From the NCBI GenBank assembly GCA_018397065.1, contig JAGTRI010000004.1, positions 16,267 through 80,266 on the forward strand: a stretch of DNA of 64,000 bases, written 5' to 3'. Source of the DNA: Candidatus Bathyarchaeota archaeon. GTDB taxonomy: Archaea; Thermoproteota; Bathyarchaeia; Bathyarchaeales; DTEX01. This document shows, piece after piece, positions 48,855 through 58,625 of the stretch (position 1 is the stretch's first letter; each line of letters opens with the position of its first letter). The translations under genes were made by a program, and so were the position numbers. The notes beneath the pieces are model-generated. The model searched no databases, was not told where the DNA came from, and saw only the letters and a list, made by a program, of their open reading frames with translations.

Positions 48855-49243
48855 AATATAACATTGGGTAAATAATATTTATAGCTTATTGACCAGATAT
48901 TTTATAAATTCATGCGGTATCGACCAACATTTTCCTTGACATCCTGATTTTTGTCTAACAATTGATACTAGCGAGATGTTTCTTTGAGATGAGAGAAAAT
49001 CAAAATTTTGAACACACTGAAAAACCATTATGAATAGCGCTATCTAAGGTTAGCTTGAAGAAAAGTTGAAGCTGCCGCACGATTTTTATGAAACGACTAA
49101 ATTATGTCGATGGTGCTTATTGTTAAAAATTTTGTTTACATTTCCAGAAAGTTTTTAAATATCTCTTGTTTAGCATTAACGATAAATATCTTAGTTGTTG
49201 TCAATACAAAAACATATTTGTTGGCTGCGGAAGGTGTAAAGCA

Positions 49244-49834
49244 ACGTTTAACATAGTTACCTTAACAGATTCAGTTCGGATACCTCCAGACAAATTTGGA
49301 GGGCCATTAGAAAACGTAGCGAAAGAACAGCTTAAAATCAAGTATGAAGGAATCATAGACGAAGAACTGGGCTATGTAATTGCTGTGACCAGCATTGAAG
49401 TGTCCCCGATTGGAAAAATAATCCCAGGCGACGGAGCCACGTATCACAAGGTGACTTTTTCGCTTCTAACGTTCTATCCGAAGATACAAGAGATTGTAGA
49501 AGGAGAAGTAGTTGAAGTCGCGGATTTCGGCGCATTTGTTAGGGTTGGACCTGTAGATGCATTGATACATGTTTCGCAGATAATGGACGACTTTATTTCT
49601 TACGATGACAGACAGGGAGTCCTCATGGGTAAGGAGACAAAACGGAAAATTTCGGTTGGAGACTTTGTACGTGTACGCACAACTGCTGTTTCCTTAGGAC
49701 ATGGAGGCAGCTTCGGTAAAATTGGTGTAACTGCTAGACAACCGTTCTTAGGAAAACTTGAATGGATCGAAGAAGATATAAAAGCAACGAACCCCGCAGT
49801 GGGACAAAAAACCGAATCAAAAGATAAAACCTAA
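49244..49834 (+). CDS. rpo7: DNA-directed RNA polymerase subunit Rpo7 (RpoE')
   Basis: FNIVTLTDSVRIPPDKFGGP..GEVVEVADFGAFVRVGPVDALIHVSQIMDD (S1 domain); the ORF track starts at TTG 49166, but the family N-terminus aligns to an ACG codon at 49244 preceded by GGAAGGTG. Confidence 0.92.
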   Translation, partial: TFNIVTLTDSVRIPPDKFGGPLENVAKEQLKIKYEGIIDEELGYVIAVTSIEVSPIGKIIPGDGATYHKVTFSLLTFYPKIQEIVEGEVVEVADFGAFVRVGPVDALIHVSQIMDDFISYDDRQGVLMGKETKRKISVGDFVRVRTTAVSLGHGGSFGKIGVTARQPFLGKLEWIEEDIKATNPAVGQKTESKDKT

Positions 49835-49848
49835 TTGGGGCAACATGT

Positions 49849-50034
49849 ATGGTTGATAGAGCTTGTAGAAACTGCCACCAGATTTCCGATAGTAACGTGT
49901 GCCCTGAATGTAAGTCTATGGATTTAAGTGATGATTTTAGCGGCATCGTCGTCATTGTAGATCCAGAACACTCTACGATTGCAAAAATAATGGGTATCAA
50001 AAAGAAAGGACGGTATGCGGTTCGAATAAGGTGA
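49849..50034 (+). CDS. spt4: transcription elongation factor Spt4 / RpoE''
   Basis: ACRNCHQISDSNVCPECKSMDLSDDFSGIVVIVDPEHSTIAKIMGIKKKGRYAVRIR. Confidence 0.95.
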   Translation: MVDRACRNCHQISDSNVCPECKSMDLSDDFSGIVVIVDPEHSTIAKIMGIKKKGRYAVRIR

Positions 50035-50555
50035 TACACATCCGCTTTCTAACTCCAGATCTTCGCGAAGAACTGAAGACTCCATTGGGTTTGTTGGTTC
50101 AAGGTTCCTATAAACAGACTATGATAAGATTGAAAGAAATAATAGCTAAGGATAGGCCAAAGAAAATCGTATCCGTAGGCGACAAGGTCACCGAAAACAT
50201 AATTAAAAGCGGAATACCTCTAAACGTGGCAATAATAGATAATAAGGTCATGCGAAAACCTGTTAAGCCGCTAGATTTAAAGGCTGATCGATCTTTTAAT
50301 GTCAGGAATCCAGCTGGATCCTTAAACGAAGAGGCCTTTCAAGTTATATCTGAGGCTGTCATTTTTGATGGTTTAACTTCGATTAGAGTTGATGGTGAAG
50401 AAGACCTATTGACACTTGCAGCTATCATTGCAGCACCATTCAATTCAATTGTGGTTTATGGTCAGCCAAAAAAGGGAATAGTTATTGTTTCTGTCACCGA
50501 GGATGTTAAGAAAAAAATTAATGGCATCATCGAACGTATGGAAAAACAGAATTAG
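50031..50555 (+). CDS. GTP-dependent dephospho-CoA kinase (DUF359)
   Basis: DFxxRxPLGxL-like start, VSVGDKVTENIIKSGIPLNVAIIDNKVMRKPV, NPAGSLNEEAFQVI, VDGEEDLLTLAAI; conserved archaeal context. Confidence 0.88.
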   Translation: MIHIRFLTPDLREELKTPLGLLVQGSYKQTMIRLKEIIAKDRPKKIVSVGDKVTENIIKSGIPLNVAIIDNKVMRKPVKPLDLKADRSFNVRNPAGSLNEEAFQVISEAVIFDGLTSIRVDGEEDLLTLAAIIAAPFNSIVVYGQPKKGIVIVSVTEDVKKKINGIIERMEKQN

Positions 50556-50598
50556 AAAAGCTAAAGTATATGAGCTAAAATTTTGAAGATACCTTAGG

Positions 50599-50904
50599 GT
50601 GAAAGCAGTGAAGATAGAAATAGTCGAAAAGAAACGGAACGAGCTTCTTAAAAGAGACGAAGTAGAGTTCCATGTTGACCACGAAAAAAGTGGAACCCCA
50701 AAACGCTTGGAAGTAAAGCAAAAACTTGCTTCCGTCCTTGGTGTTGATGAAACAAGAGTTTTTATTAAAAAACTAGTTACAAAAACGGGAAGCATGACAT
50801 CCATAGGTCAAGCCAACGTCTATGATTCTGCTGACCAAGCAAAGCTCATTGAACAGAAACACATAATACTTAGGAATTCTCCAAAAAATGAAAAGAAGGA
50901 GTAA
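50599..50904 (+). CDS. rps24e: 30S ribosomal protein S24e
   Basis: KNELLKRDEVEFHVDHEKSGTPKRLEVKQKLAS; GTG start at 50599 or 50608. Confidence 0.93.
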   Translation: MKAVKIEIVEKKRNELLKRDEVEFHVDHEKSGTPKRLEVKQKLASVLGVDETRVFIKKLVTKTGSMTSIGQANVYDSADQAKLIEQKHIILRNSPKNEKKE

Positions 50905-50910
50905 AACAGT

Positions 50911-51114
50911 ATGTCAGAAAAACCTGCACAAAAAAAGAAAGAGAGTAAATCCGTGTCAAGCTATTATAAAATTGAAAAGAACGGAATAGTGAGAACGCGG
51001 CCAATCTGTGATCGGTGTGGCCCAGGGTATTTTATGGCTGACCATGGCAACAGATATTCATGCGGACACTGTGGCTTTACAAGGTATAAAACTGAAGATA
51101 CCCAAACAAAATAA
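50911..51114 (+). CDS. rps27ae: 30S ribosomal protein S27ae
   Basis: CDRCGPGYFMADHGNRYSCGHCGFTRYK. Confidence 0.95.
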   Translation: MSEKPAQKKKESKSVSSYYKIEKNGIVRTRPICDRCGPGYFMADHGNRYSCGHCGFTRYKTEDTQTK

Positions 51115-51132
51115 CGGTGCGGTTTTTTAATT

Positions 51133-51390
51133 TCAGCTTTGATCTTTTGGTTTAGTTTCTTCTTTTCGGAAAGCGACATAAAATTGTAGGATTGAGACTG
51201 CGAGTAAGAGTAGTGACAATACGATTATGATGTTTCGGACCTCTGAATACTGTGTTAGGCCTTCGAACATGGGTAGAAACATTGTCCAAGCGTAAACCAC
51301 AAGAAGAAGTGAACATACGGCTGCTATTAAGTTAAAAAAGTTTATCTTAATTTTTATCATTCCGACCTTTCCTGGCCTTATAAGGACCAA
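51133..51390 (-). CDS. small membrane protein
   Basis: two hydrophobic helices. Confidence 0.5.
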   Translation of the reverse strand: MVLIRPGKVGMIKIKINFFNLIAAVCSLLLVVYAWTMFLPMFEGLTQYSEVRNIIIVLSLLLLAVSILQFYVAFRKEETKPKDQS

Positions 51391-51486
51391 TAATCGTTAT
51401 GGTAGGTGCTGTCTTATTAAAGATTCTTTAAGATCGCCCTAATCTTAACTCATAAAGTTTATGATTGTGGCGGTAGATATGCTTGG

Positions 51487-51993
51487 TTGGTGGAAGAAAT
51501 GAAAATTGGCCTCGTCTCTGATACGCATGATCGGTTGCCTTTCATAGATAGAGCGGTTAGGAAACTAAATGATGAAGGGGTGGATTTAGTTCTTCACGCT
51601 GGAGATTACAGCGCACCATTTGCTGCTTTAAGGTTCAGTTCCCTAAAGTCTCAAATGATCGGCGTTTTCGGAAATAATGATGCTGAAAAAGAACTTTTAC
51701 AAAAAAATTTTGAGAAAATCGGTAAAAACGTCCGTGGAAAATTTGCAGAGGTTAAAGTTGAAAACCTGAAAATTGCGTTGCTTCATGGCGAAGAAATCGA
51801 CTTACTTGAATCCATCATTAACACATCAGCCTTTGACATCGTTGTTCATGGGCACACACATCAAGCTTCAATTCACAAACAAAACGGAACCTTAATAGTT
51901 AATCCAGGCGAAGCTTGCGGTTACCTCACTGAAAACGCAACTATTGGAATACTGTACACTGACACCATGAAGGTAGAATTGGTTACAATATAA
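51487..51993 (+). CDS. YfcE/MJ0936-type metallophosphodiesterase
   Basis: LVSDTHDRLPFI, HAGDYSAPF, VFGNNDAEKE, VVHGHTHQA, NPGEACGYLT. Confidence 0.93.
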   Translation: MVEEMKIGLVSDTHDRLPFIDRAVRKLNDEGVDLVLHAGDYSAPFAALRFSSLKSQMIGVFGNNDAEKELLQKNFEKIGKNVRGKFAEVKVENLKIALLHGEEIDLLESIINTSAFDIVVHGHTHQASIHKQNGTLIVNPGEACGYLTENATIGILYTDTMKVELVTI

Positions 51994-52047
51994 TCCCATT
52001 GTGGCAGTAGTTTCCAAAAAATAATCTGATAAACGGGTAAGCTTTAA

Positions 52048-52830
52048 ATGACGAGTAATAATGACACCTTTTCTGTTATGTCAAAGACGCTATCTAAATT
52101 AGGACGAAAAATTCTAAGTTTGGCCTTAATTTTCAACTCTTTGTTAAGCCTAACTTTTGTCATCAGCAATCTTGCTTCATCATACCCAGTTACAGCTGGA
52201 GAAAAACAGTATTGGTCATACTTAATTGGCAATTCTGTTTTTCTGTTCGTGTTCATAACATCCATTCTGAACATTCTTACAGCAAAGCTTCTTGGTAAAG
52301 TTGAATTAGGGAGAATTTGGTTCCACCATTACGTTTATGGATTCCTTGCAAGCTCGGTTTCTTTTACTCTAATGGCTATCTTTGCTCCAACATACATCCT
52401 AGTTTTTCTTATACCTTCTCTTGGTTTTCAAGCGGCTGGTCTGCAAATGTTTCTGATTTATTCTGGCTTGTTTTTTGTTTATGGCGGTCTAACTCTTGTA
52501 ATAGACGACGTTCGCGATGTCTCAGTAAGACTGGGTAGGGTGCTTGACAAACTCAAGATTCAAGCATACAAATCCAGCAGGGCTCTTCAAAAAATACATT
52601 TAATTAGTAGTCTAGCAACAGTCTGCATATCATTGTCTCTCTATACTTCGCTTATGGAAAAAATAATGCAAAGCGAGCTGTGGACCGTACAAAATGTTAT
52701 TATATCTTTTTTTGCAACAAGCCTATTAATCACGGCTTTATGGGGATTAAGAGCTATTAAAGCTAAATATTGGTTCACAAAATTATATCAGGATCTCGCC
52801 CGAATAGAACCAATGTTGCGGAATACATAA
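52048..52830 (+). CDS. multi-pass membrane protein of unknown function
   Basis: several TM segments; no family recognised. Confidence 0.6.
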   Translation: MTSNNDTFSVMSKTLSKLGRKILSLALIFNSLLSLTFVISNLASSYPVTAGEKQYWSYLIGNSVFLFVFITSILNILTAKLLGKVELGRIWFHHYVYGFLASSVSFTLMAIFAPTYILVFLIPSLGFQAAGLQMFLIYSGLFFVYGGLTLVIDDVRDVSVRLGRVLDKLKIQAYKSSRALQKIHLISSLATVCISLSLYTSLMEKIMQSELWTVQNVIISFFATSLLITALWGLRAIKAKYWFTKLYQDLARIEPMLRNT

Positions 52831-52840
52831 AATTTTGTAA

Positions 52841-53512
52841 CTAATACAGTTGAGCTCTTTTTATTTCATTTGCAGCCTTGTGAGCTTCGCGAATAGGCTC
52901 CGGAATTCTATGACCAGCAAGGCAATGTTTCACTATTTTTATTGCTGTCTCCAATGATATTTTATGTCCAATGCTAATAAAAATGGGCTTTACACTTGGT
53001 TTCGTGTATAAAGCTGCGCCAATTGTTTCGTCACCATGGACTATGGGGTTCCAGTCTTCTACCTTGGTTTCTCTAATTTCGCCGCATAAAAGATTTTTAG
53101 CGACACCTATTGTAGCTGCATCAAGAACAAGGCCCAAGTGACTGGCAAGTCCAAGCCCTCTTGGATGAGCTATCCCGTGGCCATCAACAAGATAAACGTC
53201 TGGTTTTACCGAAAGCAAATGTACAGCTGAAACAACAGGCGAAACTTCTCTGAATGATAGAAAAGTTGGAATATAGGGTGTTTCTATTGGTTGGCAAGAA
53301 GTTTTTACTTCTATAACTTTCAGTGTTTCATAATCTAGGATTGCTGCAGAGCCAATTGCAAGTTTATCAATGTAAGCAGCATCTATGCCACCAACAAGCC
53401 TTATTTGCCTTGGCAGCAGGTCTTCGCATATAACCTTCTTTGAAAGAGACTTCTGAAGATTTTTTGCCTCTTCGATAGTTAACCCAAAAGGGAAAGTCAA
53501 TCTTGTTGGCAC
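52841..53512 (-). CDS. nfi: endonuclease V
   Basis: VGGIDAAYIDKLAIGSAAILDY, SFREVSPVVSAVHLL, VDGHGIAHPRGLGLASHLGLVL. Confidence 0.93.
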   Translation of the reverse strand: MPTRLTFPFGLTIEEAKNLQKSLSKKVICEDLLPRQIRLVGGIDAAYIDKLAIGSAAILDYETLKVIEVKTSCQPIETPYIPTFLSFREVSPVVSAVHLLSVKPDVYLVDGHGIAHPRGLGLASHLGLVLDAATIGVAKNLLCGEIRETKVEDWNPIVHGDETIGAALYTKPSVKPIFISIGHKISLETAIKIVKHCLAGHRIPEPIREAHKAANEIKRAQLY

Positions 53513-53542
53513 CCCAAAACGTAACTTCTGATTGTCCTTATT

Positions 53543-55147
53543 TTAGTCCATTATCTCCGCTCTAACTCCAACAAAAACAGGGCCTGTTGTCTCAATTTTC
53601 TTTTTTTGGTTCATTATGTACCTTCTGGCTTTGTCGCTTACTTTCACGTTGATGTCGCTTGGCCGTTTAGCCATGCGCACCCACATATTGAAGCTTTTTT
53701 GACCTTTAGTAACAGCTTCCTCGATTTCTGATGCTGCTTTAGCTGCTATGCCATCGATGTATCTGATTCCGGTTGAAATGCCTTTTTCACGAGCAGTTTT
53801 TACTAATTCAATGTTGTACTTACCTTTCATCGGTATTCCCAAAACATTGCCATCGTAGACAACAATCTGGTTTAAAGCAGCTGCACCTAGAAGCTTCGCA
53901 TTTTCTTCGTTTTCATATAGGTAAACCTTTACATGTTTGTCAAAGATTTTTCCCTCATATACTAAGAACTCGCATGGGCTATGTGCCTCCGCATTGGCCA
54001 AGGCTACATTAAGCAAATTTTCGATTATTTTTTTACCTTCCTCAGTTTTTGGTTTTGACTCGAGGCTGATTAGTTGCGCAATTTCTTGGTCTGACAGTCT
54101 AAGCTCAGCGAAAAATTGAGGGTAAACTAGTCTTCTAATGTCAGTCTCGTTATAGAGTAACATTGCTACTCTTTCAACCCCTATCCCAACATTCAAAACG
54201 GGGCAGTCAAGATCGTACTTGGCCAGTGCAATTGGACTGTAAATGCCGTAGTCTACCACCTCAATCCAGTTTTTTGAAGAAGGATTAAAGACAAATCCTT
54301 CGTATTCCATGCCTGGTGCATAGTACTTTGAGGTTACCTTTTTTTGGACAAACTTGAACTGATTGAAACCAAGAGGTTCTAGCAAGGATCTTGAAATTTC
54401 TTCGCCTTCACCCACGTCTATTGTTTCTTTCATAACCACGCAGCTGGCAGAGTGGTGAACACGAAGATGCGTTGGATCTTCTCTCTGTTCTCTTCGAAAC
54501 CTGATATCAACCGAAAACAGCTTTAAAGGCAAATCAGATACTGGACGTAAGGCTTGAAGAGTCAAAAACCATGCTGTAGTAATGTGGGAACGAAGAGTAA
54601 GTTTAGAAGCCACAGGAAGCAAAGATGTAAACTCGGGAAAAACCTCAGAAATTACGCGCATTGCCAACGTGTCGGAAACACCAATCGAGTCCGCTATTTT
54701 TTCAACAAGGTCATCCGAATCAATCTTACCTTTTTTATAATCCCGAAAAACCTTTTGTAGACTCAAAACTTTAGCTTCAGTAATCTCAACTCCCAGCTTT
54801 TTCATTTTTTCAATTTTGTCCCTACCTAAACCGATGTCTGGCCGCGGAAGAGTAGCAAGATAGTAACAGCGGTCAAGAATAATTGGAGCTTCTGGACCGT
54901 ACTGCTTAAAGATTTCAGTCTCATCTAAAATTACGGGATTAAAGACCTCGTTGAATCCTAAATTTATAAATGCAGTTCTTAACTTTTGGATGAGGTCGTA
55001 AAGCGGGTGAGAGACACCTTTAGTCACAGTTGTTTCATTTTTACGTTCAATAGGTTTTGGAAACATGTTTGCGCTTTCGCGCCATACTTTTTCGAAGCCT
55101 TCTTTCTCAACTCTTTTTAAGATTTTTTTTGGATCAAGTAAGCCCAT
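53543..55147 (-). CDS. sepS: O-phosphoseryl-tRNA(Cys) synthetase SepRS
   Basis: SepRS-specific HPLYDLIQKLRTAFINLGFNEVFNPVILDETEIFKQYGPEAPIILDRCYYLATLPRPDIGL, THLRVHHSASCVVM, GIGVERVAMLLY. Confidence 0.95.
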   Translation of the reverse strand: MGLLDPKKILKRVEKEGFEKVWRESANMFPKPIERKNETTVTKGVSHPLYDLIQKLRTAFINLGFNEVFNPVILDETEIFKQYGPEAPIILDRCYYLATLPRPDIGLGRDKIEKMKKLGVEITEAKVLSLQKVFRDYKKGKIDSDDLVEKIADSIGVSDTLAMRVISEVFPEFTSLLPVASKLTLRSHITTAWFLTLQALRPVSDLPLKLFSVDIRFRREQREDPTHLRVHHSASCVVMKETIDVGEGEEISRSLLEPLGFNQFKFVQKKVTSKYYAPGMEYEGFVFNPSSKNWIEVVDYGIYSPIALAKYDLDCPVLNVGIGVERVAMLLYNETDIRRLVYPQFFAELRLSDQEIAQLISLESKPKTEEGKKIIENLLNVALANAEAHSPCEFLVYEGKIFDKHVKVYLYENEENAKLLGAAALNQIVVYDGNVLGIPMKGKYNIELVKTAREKGISTGIRYIDGIAAKAASEIEEAVTKGQKSFNMWVRMAKRPSDINVKVSDKARRYIMNQKKKIETTGPVFVGVRAEIMD

Positions 55148-55793
55148 TTTCTCGCTTCGCCTCTAGTTTTCTTCTTAGGTCTTTTATTGAATTTTCAAGC
55201 TGATTTCTTCTGACTTCGATTGTAACGTCTCCTCTGGTAGCTTCGAGTACATGTCTGGCGACATCGCATTTTCTTCGAAGCTCATGAACCAAAATGTTGG
55301 CTTCATCAAGGTTCAATAGTTCCGCATATATTGTTTCCATCAGTTCAAGGTTTTTTACAGCTTTCTTTATCCTATTTTGTCTAAGATAATCCAATGTTTG
55401 ACGCCTAAGTTCGCCAATCACGTCTGCGAGTCCAAGAACATAAGGCGCAATTGGAACATTGATTTCATCATAGCTAACAAACCGCCCTTCCTTAATGAGA
55501 CTGAAAAATATTTGAGCCTCGGCATATTCTTCAAAGGCTGAATCAACAGACCCCATATACGCAAGACCGGAAAAATTGGCAGTCATATTGTGAAGATTAT
55601 TAAGAATCTCCTTCGCCTCTGCAAGTTTAGCCTCGGCTTCTTCAAATTCTTCTTTATGCATGTGAAAAATCGCCGTTTTTGATAGACGGGTACATTTACG
55701 CATAGCTGTCTGAACCTCTTGGCGGACAGCATCCTTCTTGGCAAGTTCATCTTGAATCCGACTTAATATTTCGTTTAACGACATTTGCCCCAC
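55134..55793 (-). CDS. translin family protein
   Basis: all-helical; LAEAKEILNNL, GLAYMGSVDSAFEEYAEAQIFF, YVLGLADVIGELRRQTLDYLRQNRI translin-like; overlaps sepS by 14 nt. Confidence 0.85.
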   Translation of the reverse strand: MGQMSLNEILSRIQDELAKKDAVRQEVQTAMRKCTRLSKTAIFHMHKEEFEEAEAKLAEAKEILNNLHNMTANFSGLAYMGSVDSAFEEYAEAQIFFSLIKEGRFVSYDEINVPIAPYVLGLADVIGELRRQTLDYLRQNRIKKAVKNLELMETIYAELLNLDEANILVHELRRKCDVARHVLEATRGDVTIEVRRNQLENSIKDLRRKLEAKRENGLT

Positions 55794-55929
55794 TTTCCAA
55801 ATTGACTTATGAACTCATTTGATTGTGTTGACGTTCCTTATTGCTCTCAGCATTTATGTTAAGAGCTAAGGAGTCTTCAACAAATAGACACTTTATTTTG
55901 GCATTTATCCTTTTAGTTTAGACGGCATC

Positions 55930-57447
55930 TCAGATTTTTCCAGTCCAACAGTAGAGGCAAAGGTCTTCTTCCTTTAAGCCCTTGTTGTTTGGGGCCTCTA
56001 TCACTGCCTTAACAAGGTCTTCAACGGTTTGAAATTTTAATGATGTAAACCCGATTTTTTTCCTAATTTCTTCAACCATCATTTGGTACTCTTGGCTACT
56101 GGTATCCAAGTATTTTTGTATGTCTCCTTCAGTCTTGTTCATTGCGTTCCAAGTGGCAAGATCCTTAATTTTAGTTGACAAGTCGTAAATGCAGGGATAC
56201 ATCTGCGGTGGCGAAGCTATTCTGCCATGAACTTCTTTTGGATTATAAGGCAAAATCTTCTCATTTAAAAGGTCTCTGAGTTGTGTACCTCTCCTGATTG
56301 AGTCATCAACTAAAACTATTCGTTTGCCATTAATTATCTGGGGGTTCGGAACCTGCTTATATCGGGCAATTTGCTCTCTCCTTTCCTGAGTTGGCGGAAT
56401 ATAGCTTCTCCCCCATCCAGGCGTGTACTTGACTAAAGGTCGCCTTAATGGAACCAAAGAAGCTAATGCCTTTTTAATTATACAGTCAAGTTGGTTAACG
56501 TCAATTTTGTTCTCTTTGAATTGGTTCATTGCTTTAGAAATTTTTTCTTGAGCCAGTTCGATTTTCCTCTTAGCGTAGCCCACTGAATGTGCAAACCCTG
56601 AGTCGGCTATGCCAAGCACAAGATCGGTCTCAATATCGTCTTTTTCAGCTAATAAGCCTCCGCACCTTTCTCTTACGATTTCAGCATTTATGCCATAGTA
56701 GTCGGAGGATGGAAAGCCAAAATAAACATGAAGAAAAGTGCAGAATTTTTTCTTTGCCGGCATGTTGGCTCTTGTTTTTACTCCTGCCTCGTTCATTGAA
56801 ATTATTTCTTGATATTCGAGGAACTTGACAACTTCATATCTTAAATTTGGAAAAGCCGTTGTTTCAGAGGCTATTGCCCAATCGTTTCCTCTATTTCCAA
56901 GTACAAGAGGGAAGGTGCCACCTGAAGCATAGATGCTTCTTTCGTTTTGTGAGAGAAGAAGAAGAGATATTGTTCCGTCGATTTTGCTATACATTGTTTC
57001 AATTCCGTCAATGATGCTTTTGCCTCTTCCAATAAGTTCACCGACAATTTCAGTTTGATTTGGAACAGTCTTTCCAGCTTTAACTCTAGATTTTTTGAAA
57101 GTTACACCTTCGCTAATCAACTCGTTGTAAAGAGTCTCAGCGTTTCTGATGACGCCTGCGGTACAAAGGGCGAAGGTTCCATTTTTCGATTCAAACTTAA
57201 TTGGCTGTTCATCTGGGCTGTCGCTGATGACTCCAATCCCAAGCTGCCCTTGAATTCTATTGTATACTTCTCGCATTTCAGACTTGAATTGGCTGTTGCT
57301 GATGTCGCGGCAGACAAGCCTTACATCACCATCAAGATAGGCTAAACCGCCAATTTCTGTTCCAAGGTGAGAGTGATAGTCAACTCCTACATAAAGGTCT
57401 CTAGCAAGATGATTCTTTGATACAACGCCGAATAGCCCACCTAACAT
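55930..57447 (-). CDS. amidophosphoribosyltransferase-like protein lacking the Cys nucleophile
   Basis: PRPP motif GKRIVLVDDSIRRGTQLRDLL and GRSYIPPTQ; N-terminus MLGGLFGVV instead of MCGI[VF]G. Confidence 0.82.
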   Translation of the reverse strand: MLGGLFGVVSKNHLARDLYVGVDYHSHLGTEIGGLAYLDGDVRLVCRDISNSQFKSEMREVYNRIQGQLGIGVISDSPDEQPIKFESKNGTFALCTAGVIRNAETLYNELISEGVTFKKSRVKAGKTVPNQTEIVGELIGRGKSIIDGIETMYSKIDGTISLLLLSQNERSIYASGGTFPLVLGNRGNDWAIASETTAFPNLRYEVVKFLEYQEIISMNEAGVKTRANMPAKKKFCTFLHVYFGFPSSDYYGINAEIVRERCGGLLAEKDDIETDLVLGIADSGFAHSVGYAKRKIELAQEKISKAMNQFKENKIDVNQLDCIIKKALASLVPLRRPLVKYTPGWGRSYIPPTQERREQIARYKQVPNPQIINGKRIVLVDDSIRRGTQLRDLLNEKILPYNPKEVHGRIASPPQMYPCIYDLSTKIKDLATWNAMNKTEGDIQKYLDTSSQEYQMMVEEIRKKIGFTSLKFQTVEDLVKAVIEAPNNKGLKEEDLCLYCWTGKI

Positions 57448-57520
57448 CGTATTTTCAGCCTCTGGTTAGAACCGTTATGGAACAGGTATAAACGACTTTT
57501 GCACAAGACCATGTTAATGT

Positions 57521-58549
57521 CTAAAAAACTAAAATCTTGCCAGCAATTGCATCAGCCATCTCCTGCGTAGTGGAGGTTCCGCCCATGTCATAAGTACGAA
57601 CTTTTCCTTCTTCTAAAACTGCTGTCACGGCCTTTTCAATAAGGCCTGCTTCTTTAGGTAGATTTAGGTACTCAAGCATCATTTTCGCAGCAAGTATGGT
57701 TGCCACTGGGTTGACAACGTTTTTTCCTTCGTATTTAGGTGCAGAGCCGTGAACCGGCTCAAACATTCCGTAGCTGTCGCCAATGTTTGCTCCAGCAGCG
57801 AATCCGAGTCCTCCCACGAGCTGCGCTGCCTCATCAGAAAGAATGTCGCCAAAAAGGTTAGTTGTAACTATGACGTCAAACTTTTCGGGCTCCTTAATCA
57901 GCCGCATGGCCATTGCATCAACATGGACTTCATCAACAATCACCGAAGGGTATTTCTCAGCAACTTTCATAACAGAGTCCACGAAGATGCCGTCCGTTAC
58001 ACGCAAAATATTCCTTTTATGAACACATGTCACGTGCTTTTTACGTTTCAAAGCAAGTTCGAAAGCGAGATTCGCAATCTTCTCAGAAGCCTGCTGTGTC
58101 ACAACACGTAAAGCAACACCTTTACCCGGAGACAACAGAAATTCACGTCCAAAATAAAGGCCTTCTGTGTTTTCTCTCAGCACAACAAGGTCAATGTTCG
58201 GCTTTATGGCAGAAATTACTGGTAAACTTTTGCACGGTCTAACATTTGCGTAAAGGTTAAAGGCCTTTCTTATTGTTACTGCAGCACTTGGAGGCGCCCC
58301 TGCTTCCTCCGGTGTGGTCATGGGACCCTTTAAGCATGCGTTGGTTTGTCTGAGCATATCAAGCGTTTTCTGCGGAACGTTTGTGCCGTATTTGTTTATG
58401 CAGTTATATCCTGCTTCACCTTGAATAAACTCGAATCTTGCGTCTTTCGACACCTTTTGTACAGCGTTCAGAACCTTAAGAGCTGCCTCAGTTACCTCTG
58501 GTCCGATGCCGTCTCCTGGCAAAACTGCGATTTTGAAGTTTTTACCCAT
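57521..58549 (-). CDS. isocitrate/isopropylmalate/homoisocitrate dehydrogenase family
   Basis: VLPGDGIGPEVTEAAL, RENTEGLYFG, TTNLFGDILSDEAAQLVGGLGFAAGANIGD. Confidence 0.92.
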   Translation of the reverse strand: MGKNFKIAVLPGDGIGPEVTEAALKVLNAVQKVSKDARFEFIQGEAGYNCINKYGTNVPQKTLDMLRQTNACLKGPMTTPEEAGAPPSAAVTIRKAFNLYANVRPCKSLPVISAIKPNIDLVVLRENTEGLYFGREFLLSPGKGVALRVVTQQASEKIANLAFELALKRKKHVTCVHKRNILRVTDGIFVDSVMKVAEKYPSVIVDEVHVDAMAMRLIKEPEKFDVIVTTNLFGDILSDEAAQLVGGLGFAAGANIGDSYGMFEPVHGSAPKYEGKNVVNPVATILAAKMMLEYLNLPKEAGLIEKAVTAVLEEGKVRTYDMGGTSTTQEMADAIAGKILVF

Positions 58550-58625
58550 TTCTGGTCACTTTTTGTTTAGTTCTTTACGATTGTTGTCTATGCTTTCATC
58601 TTAAGGACATCATAAAAAATATGTT

